Below are positions 26,696 through 35,300 of a stretch of 64,000 bases of DNA, piece after piece. The notes below the pieces were generated by a model. It saw nothing but the letters and a program-made list of their open reading frames with translations, was not told where the DNA came from and ran no database searches. The DNA lies in contig DBCO01000005.1 in NCBI GenBank assembly GCA_002293145.1, positions 124,001 through 188,000 on the forward strand. Direction: 5' to 3'. Made by a program: the position numbers and the translations under genes. The DNA comes from Akkermansiaceae bacterium UBA956. Its GTDB lineage: Bacteria > Verrucomicrobiota > Verrucomicrobiia > Verrucomicrobiales > Akkermansiaceae. Each line of letters begins with the position of its first letter. Position 1 is the first letter of the stretch.

Positions 26696-27366
26696 TCACC
26701 GAGCATCCGAGCGAAATGACACAGCTGGCAAGCCTGCCTGATTTAATAAATTCACCACAGCCTCATGAGCCCACCCCCAGCGCACGGTCTCGGGCTTGAT
26801 GATTTTTTCTGAAGTGACTACCACAGTACCGCCATCGATCACGGCTTTTGCTGGCAGAATTTTCCCGTTCGATCCCGCCATCGTAAATCCTGTGCGTTCT
26901 GCACCTTTCGCGATAAGTCCACCACTAATGTTACGGAACATGATTCATGCTCGTGGCTCATCGATCTTCATGCTTTCGAAAATGAAATCTAAGTACTCAC
27001 CCGTTTCACCATAGGCAACGGCACTTACAGAGAGAGCCAGACATCACCCACTAGCACGTCTGCGATTTTTGTGAGAGCGTCACACTTTTCATCACACATG
27101 ATAAACTACTACCCCTAACGTGAAGCCTGAAGCAGATCGAGCATCAGCTTCCACTCACCATGCGCATCCGCTGCCTGAGACTTCGACTACCCTGAAAATT
27201 TCACCCCCACCGTCATGCCCACCTTGGCTTACCACCACACCGCCACAGGCTTGTCACGCTGAATTACCATGTGATCGCTCGACAACGGAGACAAACTCAC
27301 CTTCTCCGCGAGAGATGAGATCAACAAGAGAAATAGCGCAATAACAAGCAGTGTTAATCGTTTCAT
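26696..27366 (-). pseudogene. Sialate O-acetylesterase-like pseudogene
   Basis: The start of a family member is plain: an ATG at 27366, a signal peptide, then VSLSPLSSDHMVIQRDKPVA. After this come an in-frame TAA (27229-27231), a recognisable continuation AKVGMTVGVKFSG, an in-frame TAG, and DAHGEWKLMLDLLQAS. A further piece, DVLVGDVWL, is followed by a frameshift and a large deletion, and the C-terminus resumes as RNISGGLIAKGAERTGF and VRWGWAHEAVVNLLNQAG up to 26696. The family normally has several hundred more residues, including the catalytic SGNH centre, which is absent here. Nonsense mutations, a frameshift and a deletion together make this a dead gene. Confidence 0.85.
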
Positions 27367-27564
27367 AAATCGTGGGTTTGAGAGGAATGCAAAAATACAC
27401 TCGCTGTAAGAAGACCGAACGTCGCCGAATTTAACGAAAATTACATAGAATCCCAACAAACCCCTCAAACCAAATGCGCGAATGCGCACCAACTGTTCAA
27501 TTCTCCATTCCGCTCTTGCGCATCGGGCGGAACTACATTACCAGTTTATGAACTTTTCCGAACC

Positions 27565-29421
27565 ATGGCCTCCTACACCGAAGACGACATCAAGAGCCTC
27601 GACTGGCGCGAGCACATTCGCATGCGCCCCGGCATGTACATTGGCAAACTCGCCGATGGCTCCTCGCCCGATGACGGCATCTACATTTTACTCAAAGAAG
27701 CGGTCGATAACTCGATCGACGAGCACATCATGGGCTTCGGCAAGGAAATCCGCATCGACATCGATGAAGAAGGCCGCGTGGAAGTGCGCGACTTTGGCCG
27801 TGGCATCCCTCTCGGCAAGCTCTACGATTGCGCCGCGCAAATCAACACCGGTGCCAAATACGATAGCGAAGCATTCAAAAAATCCGTCGGCCTCAACGGT
27901 GTCGGCATCAAAGCCGTCAATGCGCTATCAATATTTTTCGAAATCCAAGCGTGGCGCGAAGGCCTGACCAAGGCGATTGAGTTTTCTAAAGGTCAAGTCA
28001 CCCAAGACATGAAAAATCCGCGCACGGAGGAAGCGCCGAACGGCACTCGACTGTGCTTCGATGTCGACCGCACGATTTTCCCGGCCAAGACGAAATTCCG
28101 TGAGCAATTCGTGGAAAAAATGTGCCGCTACTATTCCTACCTGAACCCGAATCTCACGATCATTTTCAACGGCAAAAAATTCCGTTCCAAAGACGGATTG
28201 CTCGATCTCCTGCGTGAGGAAATGGAAAAAGAGCCACTCTACAAACCGATCCATCTCGTCGGCAAGGACATTGAAATTGCCTTCACGCACAGCGAAGAAA
28301 GCAGCGAAGAATACTATACCTTCGTCAACGGCCAAAACACCTCACAAGGCGGCACTCACCTCGTCGCTTTTCGCGAGGCTTTCGTCAATGCGATCCGCGG
28401 ATTTTACAAAAAACAATGGGAACCCTCCGACATCCGTGCCGGCATCGAGGCCGCGATCTGCGTGCGCATCGAGGAGCCCGTATTCGAGTCGCAAACCAAG
28501 ACCAAACTCGGTTCCGCCACCACCAAACCTGATGGCGGCGAATCGCTGAGAACCTTCATTGGCAATTTCCTCAAGGAGCACCTCGACAACTACCTGCACA
28601 AAAATCCGCAGACCGCTGAGGCAATCCAAAAACGCATCCTTCTCGCCGAGCGCGAGCGCAAGGACATGAAGGGCATTCAGAAGCTTGCCCGCGAGCGCTC
28701 ACGACAAGCCAAAGTCCATAACAAAAAACTACGCGATTGCCGCATCCACTTCGACACCAAAAACAAACGCCGCGAGGAAAGCACGATTTTCCTTACCGAG
28801 GGCGACTCCGCATCCGGATCGATCACCAAATCGCGCGATGTCGAAACGCAGGCCGTCTTTTCACTGCGAGGAAAACCGCTGAACACCTTCGGACTAGCGC
28901 GCAAGATCGTTTATGAAAACGAAGAATTTGCCCTGCTTCAGGCCGCGCTCAACATCGAAGAAGGCATCGAAGAACTGCGCTACAACCGCGTCGTCATCGC
29001 CACCGATGCCGACGTCGATGGCATGCACATTCGCTTGTTGCTGCTGACCTTTTTCCTGCAATTTTTCCCCGAGCTTATTCGCGACGGCCACCTTTACATC
29101 CTGCAAACTCCCCTTTTCCGCGTTCGCAACAAAAAGGAAACGATCTATTGCTACAGCGAAGAAGAGCGCGTGAAAGCGATGAACAAACTCGGCAAAAACC
29201 CCGAGATAACCCGCTTCAAAGGACTCGGTGAAATTTCGCCTGATGAGTTCAAGCACATGATCGATGCCAACATACGCCTCGATCCCGTGAGCTACATCGA
29301 GGGCAAAGGCGTCAAAGAATTGCTTACCTTCTACATGGGCAAAAACACCCCTGATCGCCAAGAATACATCATCGACAACCTCCGCGAAGACGTGGATCGC
29401 CAGATTACGGTGGCGGGGTAA
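27565..29421 (+). CDS. Type IIA topoisomerase B subunit (GyrB/ParE-like)
   Basis: A 618-residue ATPase subunit of gyrase or topoisomerase IV. The GHKL ATPase domain is seen as KEAVDNSIDEH, VRDFGRGIPL and GLNGVGIKAVNALS; the QTKTKLGS lysine loop, the TOPRIM EGDSASGS and the metal motif DADVDGMHIR follow, and the C-terminus has RFKGLGEISPDEFK. The length is typical of topoisomerase IV B (ParE-type) and lacks the insert of many gyrase B proteins. The matching A subunit is not adjacent; the next gene runs the other way. Whether it is ParE or a second GyrB cannot be settled here. Confidence 0.9.
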   Translation: MASYTEDDIKSLDWREHIRMRPGMYIGKLADGSSPDDGIYILLKEAVDNSIDEHIMGFGKEIRIDIDEEGRVEVRDFGRGIPLGKLYDCAAQINTGAKYDSEAFKKSVGLNGVGIKAVNALSIFFEIQAWREGLTKAIEFSKGQVTQDMKNPRTEEAPNGTRLCFDVDRTIFPAKTKFREQFVEKMCRYYSYLNPNLTIIFNGKKFRSKDGLLDLLREEMEKEPLYKPIHLVGKDIEIAFTHSEESSEEYYTFVNGQNTSQGGTHLVAFREAFVNAIRGFYKKQWEPSDIRAGIEAAICVRIEEPVFESQTKTKLGSATTKPDGGESLRTFIGNFLKEHLDNYLHKNPQTAEAIQKRILLAERERKDMKGIQKLARERSRQAKVHNKKLRDCRIHFDTKNKRREESTIFLTEGDSASGSITKSRDVETQAVFSLRGKPLNTFGLARKIVYENEEFALLQAALNIEEGIEELRYNRVVIATDADVDGMHIRLLLLTFFLQFFPELIRDGHLYILQTPLFRVRNKKETIYCYSEEERVKAMNKLGKNPEITRFKGLGEISPDEFKHMIDANIRLDPVSYIEGKGVKELLTFYMGKNTPDRQEYIIDNLREDVDRQITVAG

Positions 29422-29434
29422 ATTGTTGCATTCA

Positions 29435-30139
29435 TCATTCCACGACTTCCTCACCCAACTCACGATCCACCACTGCGGCTAATTCCGAGGAAACGATAAG
29501 AAGCCGCCATTGACGCGCCTCCTTGATCTGATTTTGGCCTAGCTGCATCCGCAGGCAGGCCAAGGCAATCCGTTCATGTTGTTCGGGAGTAAAAGAAGAT
29601 TTGTTACTCTGATACCACTCTCCCGCTACAATAGGGTTTTTCACCAAAAGTTCATTCATCGCTACCTCCAACCAAAACACCTCGTAGCCAGAATCCTTCT
29701 CCAACAGAGAAGACATGACAGCCTCAGGATCGATCATGACATCACGACGCAGGCGACGATCCATCGCTGCGCCAATTTCAGAGTCCACTACAGAAATCAG
29801 CTCTTCGTCCATGAGTGTCCCATGAAGCTCGCGCGCTTTTTTCCACTCCAGAAGCCCACAATAATACCGGCAAAGAGCCAGAACAGCGCGGTCACGTAAA
29901 GTTGCCCGCAGCTTTGTACCATGCGCGGCGAACCACGCTAATACATGCTCAGCATCTACGCCAAGACGAGCCCGCATGGCTACCTCCAACCAGAAATCTT
30001 CGTATGGACAATTCTCCTCTAGGAAAACATCCAGTAAATTTTCCACTTTTGCGTCAGCGGACCACATAGCATCGATCAATTGATTCATTTCCGTCATCAA
30101 TCGTTCGCGCTGCAGCGGTGATTTTATTTCATCAATCAA
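29435..30139 (-). CDS. Hypothetical protein with two copies of a helical domain, possibly 5'-truncated
   Basis: A 234-residue helical protein of unknown function. The sequence falls into two similar halves: YEDFWLEVAMRARLGVD with SVVDSEIG in the first, and YEVFWLEVAMNELLVKN with AVVDRELG in the second, each about 90-105 residues and each followed by a run of helical residues. No signal peptide was seen. The only start in frame is a TTG at 30139. Upstream of it, codons continue to read sensibly (AIDEQDFGRARA) back to a stop near 30187, which suggests loss or frameshift of the true N-terminus, or an unusual start. It converges with the topoisomerase gene, with the stops 13 bp apart. Confidence 0.55.
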   Translation of the reverse strand: MIDEIKSPLQRERLMTEMNQLIDAMWSADAKVENLLDVFLEENCPYEDFWLEVAMRARLGVDAEHVLAWFAAHGTKLRATLRDRAVLALCRYYCGLLEWKKARELHGTLMDEELISVVDSEIGAAMDRRLRRDVMIDPEAVMSSLLEKDSGYEVFWLEVAMNELLVKNPIVAGEWYQSNKSSFTPEQHERIALACLRMQLGQNQIKEARQWRLLIVSSELAAVVDRELGEEVVE

Positions 30140-30350
30140 AGCACGTGCCCTACCAAAATCTTGCTCGTCAATGGCAGGGCGGTTTCAACATGGAAGTGCA
30201 ACGATCGCTGTTGGGTTTGAGAATACTTCATTTGGTGAATACCAGCCAAGGCATTTTCTAGGGCGGTTGTTAAGTTTTTCTTGGACTACAAAAATTACTC
30301 TAGGAAACGTGTCGCCAAAAGCGCCAATTTGCAATACCTTATTCCCGCAC

Positions 30351-30854
30351 ATGGCTCTTGTTCTCATCGCACTCGGATCGAATCTCGGCAATCGTATTGC
30401 ACATTTGCAGGCGGCCCGCGATTTGTTGAAAAATCTCGGCGCGCCTGGCACATTCGAGCAGTCGCCCGTGTATCAGACCACTCCGGTGCTTTGCCCGGAC
30501 GAGTCACCGGACTTTTTCAACTGCGTCGTCGCCTTTCAATATGCAGGCACACCACAGCAACTGCACAATCAAACGCAGGGCATCGAGTTCCACCTCGGTC
30601 GCGATCGCAGTGCGGGCATCAATGCTCCACGGGTGATCGATGTCGACATTCTCGCATTCGGGGATGTCATGCATAATGACGGTTTGCTGGAAATCCCCCA
30701 CCCGCGCATGCTGCATCGGCGATTCGTGCTCGAACCACTCTGCGAAATCGCGGCTGAATTCCGACTTCCCGGCGATCATGTTACCATAATCGAACATGCG
30801 CAACACCTTGACTCTCAAGAGCCTCCGCTCCAAGTCGTGCAAGCACAATGGTGA
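30351..30854 (+). CDS. folK: 2-amino-4-hydroxy-6-hydroxymethyldihydropteridine pyrophosphokinase
   Basis: A 167-residue enzyme of folate synthesis that transfers pyrophosphate from ATP to hydroxymethyl-dihydropterin. The family motifs are complete: IALGSNLGNR at the N-terminus, FFNCVVAFQ, the substrate and metal segment APRVIDVDILAFGD, and IPHPRMLHRRFVLEPL. The open frame reaches back to 30171, but the ATG at 30351 begins exactly at the family N-terminus (MALVLIALGSN). The remaining folate genes are not next to it. Confidence 0.95.
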   Translation: MALVLIALGSNLGNRIAHLQAARDLLKNLGAPGTFEQSPVYQTTPVLCPDESPDFFNCVVAFQYAGTPQQLHNQTQGIEFHLGRDRSAGINAPRVIDVDILAFGDVMHNDGLLEIPHPRMLHRRFVLEPLCEIAAEFRLPGDHVTIIEHAQHLDSQEPPLQVVQAQW

Positions 30855-30938
30855 GGTAGCAGGGCGCGTAAAAAAGTTTCCATTTTTTTCCTTTTCTTGT
30901 TGCCAAATCGGCGGGGCCTCCACTACACTCCTCCCAGC

Positions 30939-31370
30939 ATGAAAAAACTTTCGATTCTTGCAATGACATTGATCGCCCTGACTGGAATGGTATCCGCTGA
31001 TATCCAAGCCCCTCCAGGTGCTGATTTCACATCTACTCGCAAATTCAGCCGCGCTGTTTCCAACATTCTTTACGGGATCATGGAGATCCCAGAAGGCATT
31101 GTTCGCAAAACAGACACCTACGGCCACAATGCTGGCTGGTCTTATGGCGCAGTGGATGGCACCAACCGTGCATTCCGTCGCCTCGGCTACGGTTTCTACG
31201 AACTCTTAACTTTCACCTGCCCCACCTATCGCGGTACTTTTAAGGCACCTTATGAGAACTGCGGTCAAGATGGTCGCATTGAAATGAGCCCTTCCCAAGG
31301 TTTGTCTGAGTTCCCACCCGAACTCGGCTTTGAGACATATTTCTCTCACGCTCGGACACAAACTTGGTAA
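30939..31370 (+). CDS. Putative exosortase-associated protein (TIGR04073-like)
   Basis: A 143-residue exported protein. The signal peptide covers about residues 1-20 (LAMTLIALTGMVSA). The mature part has RKFSRAVSNILYGIMEIPEG, then GAVDGTNRAFRRLGYGFYE and a Cys/Pro-rich end. This is the pattern of the TIGR04073 family, which occurs mainly in Verrucomicrobiota and Lentisphaerota genomes that encode exosortase and PEP-CTERM proteins. This fits the sorting-tail protein at 12080. The function is unknown. The ATG at 30939 is followed directly by the signal; a good intrinsic terminator (31395-31425) ends the unit. Confidence 0.75.
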   Translation: MKKLSILAMTLIALTGMVSADIQAPPGADFTSTRKFSRAVSNILYGIMEIPEGIVRKTDTYGHNAGWSYGAVDGTNRAFRRLGYGFYELLTFTCPTYRGTFKAPYENCGQDGRIEMSPSQGLSEFPPELGFETYFSHARTQTW

Positions 31371-31394
31371 TTGCGGTTAGCAATCCATTTTTCT

Positions 31395-31425
31395 AACCCG
31401 ACTTGCCAAACAGGTCGGGTTTTTT
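31395..31425 (+). terminator. Intrinsic terminator after the TIGR04073-like gene
   Basis: An 11-bp stem with one G-T wobble (AACCCGACTTG at 31395-31405 with CAGGTCGGGTT at 31411-31421), a CCAAA loop, and a T-tract to 31425. Confidence 0.85.
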
Positions 31426-31487
31426 GTACTGACACACTTTGCTAAGATTATTTATGAAAATATTCCGCTTTCGTGCGTAATGTAAAT

Positions 31488-32279
31488 ATGATGCGTTCTT
31501 TTTCTGTTTTTTTTCTCGCCTTATTGCTCTGTCATCCTAGCTCTGCTGAGACGCGAAAGTGGCAAAGCAAGGATGGCAGCAAGTTCATCATAGCTGAATA
31601 CATCAAGCATGATGCCCTCACGGTCACCGTCAAGCGAGCTGACGGAAAAATTGTCACCCTCGGGCGAAGGGATCTTCACGAGCATGATGCGAATTTCCTC
31701 GCTACCCTCCCTGCCAGTACGGAAAAAGCGAATCCCAACAGCGAAGGATCTGAAAAAAAACAATCTGGTGGCGTGATGGATGAAACTGCGGTTTTTGATA
31801 CGCTCAAGCTAGGTGATACCCGCGCCGATGTGCAGGCAAAAATCAAGGCTAGTAAGTTACTGGAACTTACGGTCAACGAAATGTATCTGGGGCGCTTCGG
31901 CCTGAATGGCTCATATCGCACCAAACAGACAATTGGCGGCTTGAAATGCTCGCTCTATTTCGATTGGGATAGCAATGGGCTTCTCAAAGAATTAACCTTG
32001 CAAACCACGCCTCAATCAGGAAGTTCCTACGATGGCTCGCTCAAAGACACGTGGTCAGAATTGAGCAAGCTGATGACTACTTTGCACGGTGCTCCTTTGC
32101 AAAAAGCGGATTTCCCAGAGGCCAATCAACTTGAAAATGACATGTCACTGAGTTCCCACTTATGGCGTCTTCATAGTCGAGGTAGTGCTCTTCTCGGAAC
32201 CTCAAAATCGATCGACGGCTACATGGTCAGCGTCCGTTTTACGACAGATACAATTGAACCTGTCATTACCGAAAAATAG
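31488..32279 (+). CDS. Secreted protein with an SHD1-like N-terminal domain
   Basis: A 263-residue protein with a signal peptide over about residues 1-21 (FFLALLLCHPSSA). The next 55 residues, with KWQSKDGSKFIIAEYI, LTVTVKRADGKIVTLGRRDL and a closing HDANFL, match the SHD1-like module common in Planctomycetota and Verrucomicrobiota secreted proteins. After a Lys/Ser linker the C-terminal half has no recognised family. The start could be the ATG at 31488 or 31491; a GTG at 31473 is less likely. Its role may be wall or surface interaction, but this is not shown. It stands alone between a terminator and the LTD/CotH gene. Confidence 0.7.
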   Translation: MMRSFSVFFLALLLCHPSSAETRKWQSKDGSKFIIAEYIKHDALTVTVKRADGKIVTLGRRDLHEHDANFLATLPASTEKANPNSEGSEKKQSGGVMDETAVFDTLKLGDTRADVQAKIKASKLLELTVNEMYLGRFGLNGSYRTKQTIGGLKCSLYFDWDSNGLLKELTLQTTPQSGSSYDGSLKDTWSELSKLMTTLHGAPLQKADFPEANQLENDMSLSSHLWRLHSRGSALLGTSKSIDGYMVSVRFTTDTIEPVITEK

Positions 32280-32375
32280 CCGCGTCATCTCGCTACTACC
32301 ATTTTCCGACAATGATAGCTTTTGTCATTGCATTGTATTTTATTTTATTTAAAATGAGTGGCAAAATCAACCCAT

Positions 32376-35300
32376 ATGTTGCATCGACTGATCCTTCTGC
32401 TATCCCTGCTCCTAAGCCCTGCAATACAAGCACAAATCGTCATTTCTGAATTTCTCGCCGAGAATGTAAGCGGAATCAAAGATGAAAATGATTCGCGCCA
32501 AGATTGGATCGAGTTGCATAACTCAAGTTCTATTACAGTTAGTATATCTGGTTGGTGGCTGACTGACAAAACCACCAACACGGCATTGTGGCAATTTCCC
32601 AACGTAAGCATGCCCGCCAATGGCACTTTATTGGTTTGGGCTTCTGGTAAAAATCGCCGTGTCGCCGGCCAACCACTGCATACAAATTTCAGTCTTTCGA
32701 AAAGCGGCGAATACCTCGGACTCTACAAACCTAATGCCGGCACAGGGCAACCCGAGATGGTGAATGATTTCTCGCCTAGCTATCCAGCACAAGCGACTGA
32801 TGTGAGCTATGGCCGGACTTTCGGTAGCACGACTTCGATGATTTTGCCCTCAGGAGCTTCAGGAAAATACAAATTTCCCACCTCCGTCGCCATCTTCAGT
32901 GGCCTCAATTACGCCGCAGGCGATATGGGTAATGGTGACGCCTCCGGCTGGAATCGCAGCACCAGCTATGATGACAGCAGTTGGATGAATTTCACCTCTG
33001 GCCTAGGCTATGATACGGGTGGAAAGTTTAATTCACTCATCAGCACCAACATTCAGTCCACGATGCAAAACTTACACAACTCGGTTTGTGCACGCCTGAA
33101 ATTCAATGTCGCGAATCCGAATGCATACGATTCCTACAAAATCCGCATCAAATACGAAGACGGTTGCACAGTTTTTCTGAACGGAAATAGCACGCCAATC
33201 ATGAATTACAACAACCCGTCCCCGCTTGCCTTCAATTCTGTAGCGGCTAACGCTCCCAATAGCACATGGCAATTGTGGTCAGAAGTCACTGTGCCCGCCA
33301 GCAGCATCGTCGCAGGCGATAATCTGTTAGCCATTCAAGGTTGCAACACTTCTACCAGCAGCTCGGATTTCCTGCTCCTACCCGAAGTAATCGGCGTGAC
33401 CAATCTGAGCCTTGGCAGCCCCGGATATTTTTCCACGCCCACGCCAAATGCAAGCAATGGAGCCAGCGCCAGTGGGCCGATTCTCTACAGCGCGCTGCCT
33501 GAAGACCCCAATATTCCGCGCCCCACAGGAACCGCTGCCAGCCCAGCGCTCACGGTATCATTACGCGTCGTGCAAACTGCAAACCCCATTTCTGTGGTGC
33601 GCGTCATTCCCCGCGTTATGTATGCTGCGGAGTCCGCTGCCATCACCATGCTCGACAATGGCGTAGCGCCCGATCTGATCGCAGGCGATAAAATTTTCAC
33701 TACTACCCTCGCCACCAATGCTCTCGCCTACGGCCAAATGCTACGTTGGCGATTCGAAGCCGTTGACTCAGCATCCAATCTAACAAAACTTCCCGCCTAC
33801 CTCGATCCACTCGATTCGCCACAATACTTCGGCACCGTTTCCCAACGCAATGATCTAGCGAATACGCAATTGCCCATTGTCGATTGGTTTGTCGAAGGCG
33901 CCCCCACCACCGGCCCCACCGCCGCAGCGTTCCGTGGATCAATGTATTTTCTCGGGTATTTTTATGACAACATTGGTCACGAAATCCATGGACAGTCTAC
34001 TGCTGGCCTGACGAAAAAAAGCTACGATTTCGATTCTAACACGGGCTTTCGTTTCCTTTGGCAAGAGGGACAAAATCGCGTGAAAGACCTGAACATGTTG
34101 AGCAATTACGCCGACAAAACCAAAACACGCAATACCGTCTCACAAGAGGTGATCGGTCTGATGGGCGCGCCCAACCATTTTTGCAAACCCGTGCGCATGC
34201 ATCTGAATGGCTCATTTCATGGCGTTGTCGATATGATGGAAGATGGCGATGATCGATTACTAGATCGTAATGGTCTCGATCCCGAAGGTGCGTTTTACAA
34301 AATCTATGCCGAGACCATGAACTCGGCGGCAGAAAAAAAGACCCGCAAGACCGAAGCGAACACGGACCTTAATACTTTCACCAATTCGCTCGATCCCTTC
34401 ATCGCTCTCGCCACTCGTCGCAGCTACGCTTACGACAATGTCGACATCGCCGCGACGGTCAATTACCTTGTCGCGCGCCAACTGCAATCTGATGCCGATC
34501 ATGGTCACAAAAACTACTACCTTTACCGTGATACCAATGTCACCGGCGAGTGGATGCCAATAGTTTGGGACGTTGATTTGACTCAAGGACATCAATGGAA
34601 CGGCAATAACAACACCGGTGGTTATTTTAATGACTCACTCATAACGGACAATCCCCTGAACCGTCACAGCAGCGCGAATCGACTCTACAATGTGATACTT
34701 GAGTCTCCAGAATTTCAGGAAATGTTTGCCCGCCGCATGCGCAGTGCGATGGATCAATTTCTCGGATCACCAGGCTCACCACAGGGCTTGATCGCTAATC
34801 GCATGGCGGAAATTATGGCGCTCATCGATCCCGATCCCGCCAATCCATCGCCACTCACGGATGGCGATATCGATCATACAAAATGGGGCATGCCCAGCGC
34901 TAACTTCATCAACAATCGTCCAAGAGAAGAAGTCACACGTTTGCTCAATGACTATTTCCCCGCCAGACGAACTTTTCTCTACAATCAAGCGGCGACACGA
35001 CCATTGGTGCAAAAATTTGGCATTAGTGGCGGCACCCCGATTCCAAACGCTGCGCAATCAGTGAGTGCCGGCGATGTTGTCATTAACTCGATCGATTTCT
35101 TTCCCTCTACTGGCACGCAAAACAGCGAATACATCATCCTGAAAAATACCAGCGCCCAAGCGATCGATCTTACAGGTTGGAAACTCACGGGCGCGATCAA
35201 TCACAATTTCACCGCGGGAACCGTCATCCCCAGCGGCGCCGGAACAGCCGCTGTTGAATACAAAGGCCTGCTCCACATCGTGAAAAATGCCGCCGCTTTT

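Noticed and set aside
29421..29435. Operon of the topoisomerase B gene with the next gene
   Set aside because: The next gene runs on the opposite strand; the A subunit is not adjacent.
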